Shown here: positions 8,550-21,403 of the stretch, piece after piece
Numbering within the stretch: the stretch's first letter is position 1
Layout of the letters: every line of letters starts with the position of its first letter
Assembly: GCF_030323545.1 (NCBI RefSeq)
Contig: NZ_CP122954.1
Location: 372,001-436,000, forward strand
Direction: 5' to 3'
DNA: 64,000 nt
Origin: Helicobacter pylori
GTDB taxonomy: Bacteria > Campylobacterota > Campylobacteria > Campylobacterales > Helicobacteraceae
Position numbers and translations under genes: made by a program
The notes under the pieces: model-generated
Databases searched by the model: none
What the model saw: only the letters and a program-made list of their open reading frames with translations
Told to the model about the DNA's origin: nothing

Positions 8550-9881
8550 TTATTTTCTAAAGTTTTGCGCTAAGCGAATGATTTCTTCTTCGCTAATGTG
8601 ATCGGAATTATATTTCACAATAATGATTTCTTCGCTAATATTAACATACCATTCAATGATTTTGTCCTCTAAAGTTTCAAATTTTTCCTCATTATAAGCG
8701 TCTAAGGGGAAATAGACGTTTTTTTGCTTGGAAGGGTTGTTGAGTAAAAAGAGCGATAGTCCCCAAATAAGCCCTAAAGCTACAATAATTAAGCTTGTGT
8801 TAGAAACGCCTAAATGATGATAACTCAACCCCCCGCTCACGCCCCCAACAAAGCTCCCTAAATAGCCAAAAGTAGTGAATTGCCCTAAAACCTTGCCTTT
8901 TTCATGCGCTCTGGCGAATTTAGACGCTAAAGATTGCATGATAGGCTCTAAGGTGGCAAAGCCAATAAAGAAAAACGCCACCCCAACAATAAAGAGCCAT
9001 AAATATTTCCCTAAAAAGCTAGAGTCGGCTAAAAACAAGCACAAATAACTCATAATAAACAATAATACGCCAGAAAGCATCACCCCTTTAGGCTTATTGT
9101 ATTTTTCAGCCATAACGCTCGCTATTCCCATGCTTAAAACCCCTAATAAGGCTCCAGGCACATACACTAAGATCAAAAAGCTTTCATCTTTATGGAATTC
9201 ATTCACTAAGGCTAAAGGGATCAGCACAAAAATAAGCGTCATGAACGCTTTTTCAAAAAAAGAGCTTAGATATAAAAGATACAAGGCTTTAGAGTTGGGT
9301 TGGTAAGCTTTTATGTTTTTGATTTGGTAAGAAATTTTAGGGGCGTCTTTGACTTTTAAAAGCATTAACAAACTCAATAAAGTTAAGATCGCCGTGAGCA
9401 AGAAGAGCCATTTTGCCCCCCCAAAAAACGCCACAACCCCAGGGCCAATCGCCATGCTTATAGTGAAGCTAATGAAAATAAACGCCCCCATGATCGCCAT
9501 GGCTTTGGTGCGCTCTTCTTCTTTCACTTCATCCGCCACCATCGCGCTAACAACCCCCCCTAAAGCCCCCATGCCTTGAATGAAACGCCCTATAACGAGC
9601 CAAACAATATCGTTCGCCATAAAGCACACTAACGATCCAGCTAAAAACAACAACAAGCACACCATAACCACCACTTTACGGCCGATTTTATCGCTAAGAA
9701 TGCCCATGGGGGTTTGAAAAATAATTTGCGTGAGATACGCTCCGCCCACAGCCAACCCCACGAGTAAGGGGCTGCTTGAATGGAAACTATCCGCATACAA
9801 ACTAATGACCGGCAAAACAATAAAAAGCCCTAAAAACCGCAACGACGACACTAACGCTAATGGAAAAATTTTCTTAAACAT
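8550..9881 (-). CDS. MFS multidrug efflux transporter
   Basis: A 443-aa protein with 12 hydrophobic segments. GILSDKIGRKVVVM between helices 2 and 3 is the MFS motif A (GxxxDRxGRR-like), and GRFIQGMGALGGVVSAMVAD is the region typical of drug:H+ antiporters. A soluble tail of about 60 acidic residues follows the last helix, which is longer than usual. Start ATG at 9881. Upstream on the opposite strand are the tRNA-Met gene and nupC. Matches HP1181. The substrate is unknown. Confidence 0.87.
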   Translation of the reverse strand: MFKKIFPLALVSSLRFLGLFIVLPVISLYADSFHSSSPLLVGLAVGGAYLTQIIFQTPMGILSDKIGRKVVVMVCLLLFLAGSLVCFMANDIVWLVIGRFIQGMGALGGVVSAMVADEVKEEERTKAMAIMGAFIFISFTISMAIGPGVVAFFGGAKWLFLLTAILTLLSLLMLLKVKDAPKISYQIKNIKAYQPNSKALYLLYLSSFFEKAFMTLIFVLIPLALVNEFHKDESFLILVYVPGALLGVLSMGIASVMAEKYNKPKGVMLSGVLLFIMSYLCLFLADSSFLGKYLWLFIVGVAFFFIGFATLEPIMQSLASKFARAHEKGKVLGQFTTFGYLGSFVGGVSGGLSYHHLGVSNTSLIIVALGLIWGLSLFLLNNPSKQKNVYFPLDAYNEEKFETLEDKIIEWYVNISEEIIIVKYNSDHISEEEIIRLAQNFRK

Positions 9882-9984
9882 GCATAGTATTTTACAAGAA
9901 AATCTCTAATTTCTATCATTAATTTAGGAAAGTAGGATTGATAATAAAAGTTTAATTTTAATGGATTTTTAAGAAAATTTTTTG

Positions 9985-9990
9985 TATAAT
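9985..9990 (+). promoter_or_regulatory. -10 box for tRNA-Met
   Basis: TATAAT preceded by TTTG lies 31 bp before the mature tRNA, in an AT-rich stretch. H. pylori sigma-80 promoters usually show a clear -10 and a weak -35, as here. Confidence 0.65.
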
Positions 9991-10020
9991 CTCATTCTTT
10001 ATTTTTATAAAATTGCTTGT

Positions 10021-10098
10021 GTCAAGGTAGCTCAGCTGGTTTAGAGCGCTGGTCTCATAAGCCGGAGGTCGGGGGTTCAAGTCCCCCTCTTGACACCA
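10021..10098 (+). tRNA. tRNA-Met (CAT anticodon)
   Basis: A full cloverleaf: acceptor GTCAAGG pairs with TCTTGAC (one G-U), the D arm is GCTC/GAGC, the anticodon stem is CTGGT/GCCGG with loop CTCATAA, the T arm is GGGGG/CCCCC with TTCAAGT, the discriminator is A and CCA is encoded. The paired acceptor end and the lack of the three-GC anticodon stem exclude initiator tRNA. Elongator Met is most likely; a tRNA-Ile2 whose CAT is modified by TilS cannot be ruled out by eye. Confidence 0.93.
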
Positions 10099-10202
10099 TG
10101 ATTTGATTTAAACTTCATTTAATATTCATTTAATCTTTTTTTTAGCAAACCTAAACTACAATAGCCTTGCATCTTTTAATTTCTTAAATTAGGGATTTGA
10201 CG

Positions 10203-11459
10203 ATGATTTTTAGCTCTCTTTTTAGTGTTGTAGGGATGGCGGTGCTTTTTCTTATTGCTTGGGTGTTTTCTAGCAATAAAAGGGCTATAAATTATCGCAC
10301 GATTGTCAGCGCCTTTGTGATCCAAGTGGCTTTAGGGGCGTTGGCTTTATATGTGCCTTTGGGTAGGGAAATGTTGCAAGGCTTAGCTAGCGGCATACAA
10401 AGCGTGATTTCTTACGGCTATGAGGGGGTGCGTTTCTTGTTTGGCAATCTCGCTCCAAACGCTAAGGGCGATCAAGGGATAGGAGGCTTTATCTTTGCGA
10501 TCAATGTTTTAGCGATCATTATCTTTTTTGCTAGCTTGATTTCACTTCTATATCATTTAAAAATCATGCCTTTATTTATCAATCTCATCGGTGGGGCGTT
10601 GCAAAAATGCTTAGGCACTTCTAAAGCAGAAAGCATGAGCGCAGCGGCTAATATTTTTGTGGCGCACACAGAAGCGCCCTTAGTCATTAAACCTTATTTG
10701 AAAAGCATGAGCGATTCAGAGATTTTTGCGGTCATGTGCGTGGGCATGGCTAGCGTTGCGGGGCCTGTGTTAGCCGGGTATGCGAGCATGGGCATTCCTT
10801 TGCCTTATTTAATCGCCGCATCGTTTATGTCCGCTCCTGGGGGGTTGTTGTTCGCTAAAATCATTTACCCGCAAAACGAAACCATTTCTAGCCATGCAGA
10901 TGTTTCTGCAGAAAAGCATGTCAATGCCATAGAAGCTATCGCTAATGGGGCAAGCACAGGGCTAAATTTAGCCTTGCATGTGGGAGCGATGCTTTTAGCC
11001 TTTGTGGGGATGCTCGCGCTCATTAACGGGCTTTTAGGGGTTGTAGGGGGGTTTTTAGGCATGGAGCGTTTGTCTTTAGGGTTGATTTTAGGCACGCTCT
11101 TAAAACCCTTAGCCTTTATGCTAGGCATTCCTTGGAGCCAGGCCGGGATTGCCGGAGAAATCATAGGCATTAAAATCGCGCTCAATGAATTTGTGGGCTA
11201 TATGCAATTTTTACCTTATTTGGGCGATAACCCTCCTTTAATCTTGAGCGAGAAAACTAAAGCGATCATCACTTTTGCGTTGTGCGGGTTTGCTAACTTA
11301 AGTTCAGTCGCCATGCTGATTGGGGGGCTTGGCAGTTTAGTGCCTAAAAAGAAGGAACTCATTATAAGGTTTGCTTTAAAAGCGGTGCTTGTAGGCACGC
11401 TTTCTAATTTCATGAGCGCGACTATCGCCGGGTTATTCATAGGACTAAACGCTCATTAA
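10203..11459 (+). CDS. nupC: Concentrative nucleoside transporter NupC
   Basis: A 418-aa CNT-family inner-membrane symporter that imports nucleosides. The family signatures are present: EAPLVIKPYL in the first core hairpin, SAPGGLLFAK in the middle, and GIAGEIIGIKIALNEFVGY in the second core hairpin. A TTG at 10197 is also in frame, but the ATG at 10203 has an AGGGA site 7 nt upstream. It is the first gene of nupC-deoB-deoD, which joins uptake to breakdown of nucleosides. H. pylori relies on purine salvage, which fits this grouping. Matches HP1180. Confidence 0.93.
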   Translation: MIFSSLFSVVGMAVLFLIAWVFSSNKRAINYRTIVSAFVIQVALGALALYVPLGREMLQGLASGIQSVISYGYEGVRFLFGNLAPNAKGDQGIGGFIFAINVLAIIIFFASLISLLYHLKIMPLFINLIGGALQKCLGTSKAESMSAAANIFVAHTEAPLVIKPYLKSMSDSEIFAVMCVGMASVAGPVLAGYASMGIPLPYLIAASFMSAPGGLLFAKIIYPQNETISSHADVSAEKHVNAIEAIANGASTGLNLALHVGAMLLAFVGMLALINGLLGVVGGFLGMERLSLGLILGTLLKPLAFMLGIPWSQAGIAGEIIGIKIALNEFVGYMQFLPYLGDNPPLILSEKTKAIITFALCGFANLSSVAMLIGGLGSLVPKKKELIIRFALKAVLVGTLSNFMSATIAGLFIGLNAH

Positions 11460-11470
11460 AAGGACAAAAC

Positions 11471-13410
<1,940 letters not shown>

Positions 13411-13469
13411 CGATCTTTTTAAACTTTATTTTTTGCCCCCATAAGTTAAGGATAAAATTTAAAGGAAAA

Positions 13470-13494
13470 CCCTTAAAGCTAAAAGCCTTAAGGG
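13470..13494 (+). terminator. Hairpin after deoD
   Basis: CCCTTAA and TTAAGGG arms with an 11-nt loop lie 60 bp downstream of deoD. A clean U tract is missing, so termination is only probable. Confidence 0.4.
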
Positions 13495-13585
13495 AACTTT
13501 GGAAAAACTAAAGCTATCGTTTTACAGAAACTTCGTTTTACAAAACTACCGCTTCAATAAAACAACAACTTTACACCCCAAAAAC

Positions 13586-13714
13586 GAAATTTCAAGGTAT
13601 AAGGTATAATGTTTTCCAAGAGTTTTTACCATTTTCTGTTTTCATGGCAAACTCCCATTAAAAATTATCCCCATAATTGCACTTATGGGGGCGTTTATTT
13701 TACAACAATCTTTC
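13586..13714 (+). repeat. Intergenic repeat copy 1, upstream of hopQ
   Basis: The block starts GAAATTTCAAGG, has a perfect -10 box TATAAT (13605-13610), then ATGGCAAACTC, then CCCCATAA/TTATGGGG arms with a 6-nt loop, and ends TTACAACAATCTTTC. The same order of elements recurs downstream of hopQ at 15900-16012. In this copy the short reading frame from the ATG at 13644 stops after five codons because one base is missing relative to copy 2. The hairpin followed by GCGTTTATTTT could be a terminator, so the block resembles a small transcription unit. The rest of 13411-13887 holds the hopQ promoter and no other gene. Confidence 0.7.
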
Positions 13715-13811
13715 TAAAACCAAATCCCAATTAAATAAAAACACTCTTAAAAGCTTGATTGAACATGTCAAAACACCCTAAAACTTTTTTTGAAATTCAA
13801 TAAATTTATGC

Positions 13812-13817
13812 TATAAT
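13812..13817 (+). promoter_or_regulatory. -10 box of hopQ
   Basis: TATAAT in ATGCTATAATTAAACGC lies about 70 bp before the hopQ ATG, with an AT-rich upstream part. The ribosome binding site AAGGA is at 13876-13880. Confidence 0.6.
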
Positions 13818-13848
13818 TAAACGCATTGTAAATAAATTCTCATTTTGA

Positions 13849-15810
<1,962 letters not shown>

Positions 15811-15899
15811 AAGCTCTCTTTTTAAAAAAGGGGGGTTAAACTTCTAAAAAACCTCTAAAGCTAAAAATTTTCAAAAAACAATGATTAAACTCTAAAAAA

Positions 15900-16012
15900 G
15901 AAATTTCAAGGTATAATGCTTGTGCCACTTTTAATTTTCCATGGCAAACTCCTTTTTAGAATTTATCCCCATAACCGCTCTTATGGGGGCGTTTGTTTTA
16001 CAACAATCTTTT
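15900..16012 (+). repeat. Intergenic repeat copy 2, downstream of hopQ
   Basis: Same orientation and element order as 13586-13714: GAAATTTCAAGG, TATAAT (15912-15917), ATGGCAAACTCC, CCCCATAA/TTATGGGG arms with a different 6-nt loop, then GCGTTTGTTTTACAACAATCTTT. The arms are identical between copies while the loops differ. No other gene is visible in 15811-16264. Confidence 0.7.
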
Positions 16013-16021
16013 CAAATTTAA
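15941..16021 (+). CDS. Possible 26-aa hydrophobic peptide
   Basis: An open frame of 26 codons within repeat copy 2 begins MANSFLEFIPITALMG and ends AFVLQQSFQI: a single hydrophobic segment, the size of bacterial small membrane peptides or type I toxins. It starts 24 nt after a perfect TATAAT box. The corresponding part of copy 1 keeps a closely similar peptide (IPIIALMGAFILQQSF) but in a broken frame. There is no Shine-Dalgarno site and the frame overlaps the hairpin, so the similarity could simply reflect conservation of a terminator. It differs from the AapA toxins as I remember them. Confidence 0.3.
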   Translation: MANSFLEFIPITALMGAFVLQQSFQI

Positions 16022-16264
16022 AAAAACGCTCTCTCAAAAACCACTAAAGAGTAAAATTACCTTACAAGATGAGCTTTTTTGCGATTTTCGTTAAAACGAT
16101 TATTTTTTAGCGGAGTTTTTAAAAAAAAGGGTTTTTTACTCACTTCTTTTGATTGAAACAACACAATCAAGCGTCTTAAGGCAATTTAAAATAAAATAGT
16201 GTTAGCATGATCTCAAAGCCCCTTATTAAATTAATCTATACCAAATAGTAAGGAGTTATCTAAC

Positions 16265-17572
16265 ATGGGGTTTTTCAAGCTTAAAGAACACAACACTAAC
16301 ATTGCCACCGAGTTTAGAGCGGGTTTAACGACCTTTATCACCATGATTTACATCGTGCCTTTAAACGCTCTTATCCTTTCTCAAGCCAACATGCCTTATG
16401 AAGCCCTTTTGAGCGCAACGGCCATTATCACTATCTTATCGAGCGTGTTTAACGGATTGTGGGCAAACACCCCCATCGCTATGAGCGTGGGCTTAGGGCT
16501 GTCAGCTTATTTTAGCTTCGGGCTAGTTCAAGGGCTAAAACTCCCTTGGCAGAGTGCTTTAGGCGTCGTAGCGCTCTCGGGAGCGATTTTTGTGATCCTG
16601 TCTTTCACCAAATTTAGAAGTTGGGTCATGCGAAGCATTCCTAGCGATTTAAGGCGTGCGGTGAGCGCGGGGATAGGGGCTTTTATCGCATTTATTGGCC
16701 TTAAAGAAATGCATATTGTCGTTACCCATAAGGCTACGCTTGTAACCTTAGGCGATTTTGGCGATCCGCATGTGTTATTGGGGGTTGTGGGGATCATTCT
16801 AACTTTCGCGCTCTACACGCTCAAAATCAGGGGTTCTTTCATTATAGCAGTCTTAATCACTTCCATTCTCGCATGGGTTTTAAAGCTGGCTCCTTACCCT
16901 AGTGAGTTTTTTTCCATGCCCGCTAGCATTGGCCCTATCGCCTTTCAATTAGACTTTAAGGGCATTTTTTTTGATGCGAGTGGGGCTTTCACTTTAGCGT
17001 TAGTGCCAGTTATTATCACTTTTTTTGTAACCGATTTGTTTGATTCTTTAGGCACGCTTGCAGGGATTGGCCACAAGACTGATTTTTTCAATGATGAAGA
17101 AAAAAACAAGGAATTGGAAAAGACTTTGGAAGCAGATGCGGTGGCTTCTTTAGGGAGTGCGGTAGTGGGCGTTTCTACCACGACGGCTTTTATAGAGAGC
17201 GCGAGTGGGGTTGAAGAGGGGGGCCGCACAGGGCTTACAGCGGTTTTTACCGGATTATTTTTTGTTTTAACGCTCTTTTGCTTGCCTCTTTTAAAAGCTA
17301 TTCCTAGCAATGCGATTTATCCGGTGCTAGTGGTAGTAGGGGTTTTGATGTTTAGCGTGTTAGAGGGGGTGAATTTTAAAGACATGGCCATTAGCGTTTC
17401 CACTTTTTTAACCGTGGTGATGATGCCCTTAACCTTCTCCATTGCCGATGGCTTAGCCTTTGGCTTTTTGTCTTATAGTATCATCAAATTGGTTCAAAAA
17501 GACTTCAAAGCACTCAATTCAGGCATCATCATTCTCTGCATCATTTCTGTTTCTGTATTTATCTTTCGTTAA
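16265..17572 (+). CDS. AzgA-type purine (guanine/hypoxanthine) permease
   Basis: A 435-aa inner-membrane transporter with about 12-14 helices. EFRAGLTTFITMIYIVPLN, ANTPIAMSVGLGLSAYFSF and FFVTDLFDSLGTLAGIGHKT are hallmarks of the AzgA branch of the NCS2 family, which imports hypoxanthine, guanine and adenine by proton symport. Start ATG at 16265 has a GGAG site (TAAGGAGTTATCTAAC). It complements the nearby nupC-deoB-deoD salvage genes. Matches HP1175. Base preference cannot be read from sequence. Confidence 0.9.
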   Translation: MGFFKLKEHNTNIATEFRAGLTTFITMIYIVPLNALILSQANMPYEALLSATAIITILSSVFNGLWANTPIAMSVGLGLSAYFSFGLVQGLKLPWQSALGVVALSGAIFVILSFTKFRSWVMRSIPSDLRRAVSAGIGAFIAFIGLKEMHIVVTHKATLVTLGDFGDPHVLLGVVGIILTFALYTLKIRGSFIIAVLITSILAWVLKLAPYPSEFFSMPASIGPIAFQLDFKGIFFDASGAFTLALVPVIITFFVTDLFDSLGTLAGIGHKTDFFNDEEKNKELEKTLEADAVASLGSAVVGVSTTTAFIESASGVEEGGRTGLTAVFTGLFFVLTLFCLPLLKAIPSNAIYPVLVVVGVLMFSVLEGVNFKDMAISVSTFLTVVMMPLTFSIADGLAFGFLSYSIIKLVQKDFKALNSGIIILCIISVSVFIFR

Positions 17573-17650
17573 GCTCTTTTTAAGGGGCTTTGCATTTTTT
17601 ACTCATTTCATGCCTCTTTTTCTTTATTTAGACAGATTATTATCTTAAAA

Positions 17651-17676
17651 TAATTGTAATATCATTATTATTATTG
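17651..17676 (+). promoter_or_regulatory. Fur-box-like AT repeat upstream of gluP
   Basis: TAATATCATTATTATTATT resembles the H. pylori Fur box (TAATAATnATTATTA) and lies 25-50 bp before gluP. A related AAATAATTATAATAT sequence occurs upstream of hofH. AT-rich motifs arise easily by chance in this genome, so this is tentative. Confidence 0.3.
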
Positions 17677-17701
17677 TATCAGTTCAATAAAAGGAAATGG
17701 T

Positions 17702-18925
17702 ATGCAAAAAACTTCTAACACCTTGGCGCTGGGGAGTTTGACAGCGCTATTCTTTCTAATGGGTTTCATCACGGTTTTAAACGATATTTTAATCCCGCAT
17801 TTAAAACCCATTTTTGACTTGACCTATTTTGAAGCTTCACTCATTCAATTTTGCTTTTTTGGGGCGTATTTCATCATGGGAGGAGTTTTTGGGAATGTGA
17901 TCAGTAAAATCGGCTACCCTTTTGGCGTAGTGCTTGGTTTTGTGATCACAGCGAGCGGGTGCGCGTTGTTTTATCCGGCGGCGCATTTTGGCTCTTATGG
18001 GTTTTTCTTGGGGGCGTTGTTTATTTTAGCGAGCGGGATTGTATGCTTACAAACCGCCGGTAATCCCTTTGTAACCCTGCTTTCTAAAGGTAAAGAAGCC
18101 AGAAACCTGGTTTTAGTCCAGGCGTTCAATTCGCTTGGCACGACTTTAGGGCCTATTTTTGGGAGCTTGTTGATTTTTAGCACGACTAAAATGGGCGATA
18201 ATGCAAGTTTGATAGATAAATTAGCGGACGCTAAAAGCGTTCAAATGCCTTATTTGGGCTTGGCGGTGTTTTCGCTTCTTTTAGCGCTCATCATGTATCT
18301 TTTGAAATTGCCTGATGTGGAAAAAGAAATGCCCAAAGAGACGACGCAAAAAAGCCTGTTTTCGCACAAACACTTTGTTTTTGGGGCTTTAGGGATCTTT
18401 TTCTATGTGGGGGGAGAAGTTGCGATTGGATCGTTCTTGGTGCTAAGCTTTGAAAAGCTTTTGAATTTAGACCCTCAATCAAGCGCGCATTACTTGGTGT
18501 ATTATTGGGGAGGCGCGATGGTGGGCCGTTTCTTGGGCAGTGTGTTGATGAATAAAATTGCGCCTAATAAATACTTGGCTTTCAACGCTTTAAGTTCTAT
18601 TGTTCTCATTGCTTTAGCCATTGTTATTGGAGGCAAGATCGCTTTATTCGCTCTGACTTTTGTGGGCTTTTTCAACTCTATCATGTTCCCCACAATCTTT
18701 TCTTTGGCTACGCTCAATTTAGGGCATCTCACTTCTAAGGCTTCTGGGGTGATTAGCATGGCGATTGTGGGAGGGGCGTTAATCCCCCCCATTCAAGGCG
18801 CGGTTACAGACATGCTAACAGCAACCGAGTCAAATCTGCTCTACGCTTATGGTGTGCCGTTGTTATGCTATTTTTATATCCTCTTCTTTGCGCTTAAAGG
18901 GTATAAGCAAGAAGAAAACTCCTAA
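17702..18925 (+). CDS. gluP: Glucose/galactose:Na+ (or H+) symporter GluP
   Basis: A 407-aa MFS permease of the FucP subfamily with 12 helices. Signatures include LFFLMGFITVLNDILIPHLK in helix 1, FNSLGTTLGPIFGSLL in helix 5, and YVGGEVAIGSFL in helix 7. It is the known sugar importer of H. pylori, which lacks a glucose PTS, and its substrate feeds the pgi-dependent pathways. The start ATG at 17702 has AAGGAAATGGT just upstream. A Fur-like AT motif precedes it. Matches HP1174. Confidence 0.93.
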   Translation: MQKTSNTLALGSLTALFFLMGFITVLNDILIPHLKPIFDLTYFEASLIQFCFFGAYFIMGGVFGNVISKIGYPFGVVLGFVITASGCALFYPAAHFGSYGFFLGALFILASGIVCLQTAGNPFVTLLSKGKEARNLVLVQAFNSLGTTLGPIFGSLLIFSTTKMGDNASLIDKLADAKSVQMPYLGLAVFSLLLALIMYLLKLPDVEKEMPKETTQKSLFSHKHFVFGALGIFFYVGGEVAIGSFLVLSFEKLLNLDPQSSAHYLVYYWGGAMVGRFLGSVLMNKIAPNKYLAFNALSSIVLIALAIVIGGKIALFALTFVGFFNSIMFPTIFSLATLNLGHLTSKASGVISMAIVGGALIPPIQGAVTDMLTATESNLLYAYGVPLLCYFYILFFALKGYKQEENS

Positions 18926-19100
18926 AAAAGGGGGGGGTTTCTCTTTTATTTTCTTTCTTTTAGCTTGTTTTAAAAAAATTTAAAAATACTAAATCAAATA
19001 AGGTTTTATAGCGCGTTTGAAATCAAAAGGCATGCAAATGAGAAAAACCTCCTAACCACAAAAGATTAAGAGATTTTAAGAATGAAGCAAAAAATAAAGA

Positions 19101-19652
19101 CTAGTAAATGGGTTTAGCGCCTTTGAATTTATATTCCGTAAGAAACCCGGTGCCATCAAAATTACCCACCAAAGAGATCTTTGCAATATCGCCCACTTGG
19201 CAATCGGTTTCTAAGATAAGATAAGGCACTTCATCTTTACCGATTAAGGTGATCACTCGGCCCTTTTTTTCACGACTTTGCTTGGGAAATTCTTTAGAAT
19301 CAAGGCCTGTGGTATTATCGCCGGTTTGGAGCATTCTAAAAGCATAGCACATGCCATCATTGATTTGAGCGCTATAAATCTTGCCTTTTTTAACTTCTTT
19401 TTTAACCCCCGGTTTAAGCGCGATGCGTATTTCTGAGTGGATTTCAGCTTCTTGCATTTTGCCTTTATAATCCCGCACCTGCACCTTATGCACGCCATTA
19501 GGGTCTCCCTTTTTAAGCAGAGAATCTTCATAGCTGAATTTTTGAATGTCTAAATCCCCATCAACAAAACTCCTAGCATCAAGCTGAACGCTCAAAAGCC
19601 CTAGCAACCCAATTAATGAAAATTTCAAACAACGCTTATAAAAATGATTCAT
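19101..19652 (-). CDS. Conserved secreted protein of unknown function
   Basis: A 183-aa protein with a signal peptide: basic start, hydrophobic FSLIGLLGLLSV, and likely cleavage near QLDARS. The mature part is hydrophilic with two cysteines and no motif I recognise. The ATG at 19652 was preferred because an AAGGA site lies 7-8 nt upstream; TTG codons just before it are too close to that site. It is downstream of the glnH-glnQ-glnP-glnP group on the same strand but separated by 120 bp. Matches HP1173. Periplasmic location is inferred. Confidence 0.75.
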   Translation of the reverse strand: MNHFYKRCLKFSLIGLLGLLSVQLDARSFVDGDLDIQKFSYEDSLLKKGDPNGVHKVQVRDYKGKMQEAEIHSEIRIALKPGVKKEVKKGKIYSAQINDGMCYAFRMLQTGDNTTGLDSKEFPKQSREKKGRVITLIGKDEVPYLILETDCQVGDIAKISLVGNFDGTGFLTEYKFKGAKPIY

Positions 19653-19773
19653 CAACAAATCCTTTCAATGTAAAATCAAACAAATATACCTCAAAATTAA
19701 AAACAAAAAGATCACAAAACCGCTCATTTAGCAATCAAAACACGCTCTGTCAAGAAATCAAAGCCTAAAGAAA

Positions 19774-20607
19774 TCATTCAAAAATAATTTCTTCCGGTTT
19801 GATTTCATCGCCATAAACAGGCTCTAAAGTTTCCTTGTAAGCTTCTTTTAAGAAGTCGCTAGAAATGAGGGAATCCATTTCGTTATCCAACCATTCTAAA
19901 AGCTTAGGGTTACCTTTTTTAATCGCTGGAGCGATCACATCCTTATCGCCAAGGCTTGTAATGCCTAATTTAAACTCAGGGTGTTGTTTCGCCCAAGCGA
20001 GCAATAAAGTGTTATCATGGGCTAGAGCGGTAGCCTTATTATTTAAAAGGGCTAAAAAAGTCTCTGTGTTTTGTTCAAATTTCAAAAGTTTGATATTGGG
20101 GTAATTTTTAGTGAAATAAAAATCCGCTATCGTGCCTTTATTCACAATCAACTCTTTATCCTTCAACTCTTCTATATTTTTAATGACCCCATCTTTAGAA
20201 ATCACCCCCAAAGCGACTTTCATATACGGCTTAGCGAAATCCACGACTTTTTCTCTTTCTTTAGTGCGCGTGAAATTAGCCATGATAATATCCACTTTAT
20301 TGGCTTTTAAAAATTCCACCCTAGCTGAAGCTTCTACAGGAATGAACTCAATCTTATTTTCATCGCCCAATAAATCAAGGGCCATGCGTTTAGCAATGAC
20401 GACATCATAGCCTTGATATTGTCCCTTAGAATCCACAGATCCAAAAGGAGGCTTATCGCTAAAAACCCCCACTTTTAAAACCCCTCTTTGCTTAATGACT
20501 TCTAAAGCGTCCTTTTTTTCTTTATGGCTATCAGAACATGCGTTAAAGACTAAAGCGATTAAAACTAAAAACAGCCCCCATACCTTAAAAAGCCCGTTCG
20601 TTTTCAT
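19774..20607 (-). CDS. glnH: Polar amino-acid ABC transporter binding lipoprotein GlnH
   Basis: A 277-aa periplasmic solute-binding protein (SBP_bac_3 family). The N-terminus is a lipoprotein signal with lipobox VFNAC, so it should be anchored to a membrane. GVLKVGVFSDKPPFGSVDSKGQYQGYDVVIAKRM is represented by the ligand-binding segment near residues 40-73. The ATG at 20607 gives a normal signal peptide; the frame extends 10 codons upstream without good reason. It is the last gene after glnP, glnP and glnQ. Annotated for glutamine in references (HP1172), though cystine or other amino acids are possible for this family. Confidence 0.9.
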   Translation of the reverse strand: MKTNGLFKVWGLFLVLIALVFNACSDSHKEKKDALEVIKQRGVLKVGVFSDKPPFGSVDSKGQYQGYDVVIAKRMALDLLGDENKIEFIPVEASARVEFLKANKVDIIMANFTRTKEREKVVDFAKPYMKVALGVISKDGVIKNIEELKDKELIVNKGTIADFYFTKNYPNIKLLKFEQNTETFLALLNNKATALAHDNTLLLAWAKQHPEFKLGITSLGDKDVIAPAIKKGNPKLLEWLDNEMDSLISSDFLKEAYKETLEPVYGDEIKPEEIIFE

Positions 20608-20655
20608 AAAAACACCTTTTTTTGAAATTAAAATCATCTTTTTAGCAAACTTTAT

Positions 20656-21402
20656 TTAACAGCTCCCTAAAAAATGGAAAGTTTCTAAAAATTTTTGTGC
20701 TCTTTGAGATTTAGGGTGGTTAAAAAATTCTTTAGCGCTGTTTTCTTCAGCGATCTTACCGCTATCAAAAAACACGATTTTATGAGCGATTTTTTGCGCG
20801 AATTTCATTTCATGCGTTACAATCACCATGCTCATGCCCGTTGTGGCCAATTCTAAAATCACTTCTAAAACTTCTTTAACCATTTCAGGGTCTAAAGAGG
20901 CGGTTACTTCATCAAAGAGCATGATTTTTGGCCGCATGCACAAAGAACGCACGATCGCTACTCGCTGCTTTTGCCCGCCGCTCAATTCTTTAGGATAAGC
21001 TTGTTGTTTATGCTCCAAACCCACTCGCTTTAAAAGCTCTACGGCTTGAGAAATAACCTCATCTTTGGATCGTTTTTGCACTTTTAAGGGGGCGAGTAAG
21101 ATATTATCTAACACATTTAAATGCGGGAACAATTCATAATTTTGAAACACCATGCCTATTTTTTGGCGCATTTGATTCCAGTTAGTGGCTGGTGTATTAA
21201 GGTTAGTGTTTTCAAAAAGGATTTCACCTCCATCAATCTTTTCAAGCCCGTTCAAACATTTTAAAAAAGTGCTTTTCCCGCACCCGCTAGGCCCTAAAAT
21301 CACTGCCACTTCACCCTTGTTTAAAGTGAAATTGATGCCGTCTAAAACCAAATGGTTTTGATAGGTTTTTTTTAACCCTTTGGTTTCTAAAATCACGCTC
21401 AT
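20656..21402 (-). CDS. glnQ: Amino-acid ABC transporter ATPase GlnQ
   Basis: A 248-aa ABC ATPase with all motifs: Walker A GPSGCGKST (about residues 36-44), Q-loop FQNYELFPH, signature LSGGQKQR, Walker B IMLFDEVTASLD and H-loop VTHEM. The Walker B run has V in place of the more common P in DEPTSALD. It powers the GlnP permeases next to it. The start ATG is 1 bp after the upstream permease stop, which indicates an operon with coupled translation. Matches HP1171. Confidence 0.95.
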   Translation of the reverse strand: MSVILETKGLKKTYQNHLVLDGINFTLNKGEVAVILGPSGCGKSTFLKCLNGLEKIDGGEILFENTNLNTPATNWNQMRQKIGMVFQNYELFPHLNVLDNILLAPLKVQKRSKDEVISQAVELLKRVGLEHKQQAYPKELSGGQKQRVAIVRSLCMRPKIMLFDEVTASLDPEMVKEVLEVILELATTGMSMVIVTHEMKFAQKIAHKIVFFDSGKIAEENSAKEFFNHPKSQRAQKFLETFHFLGSC

Positions 21403-21403
21403 T

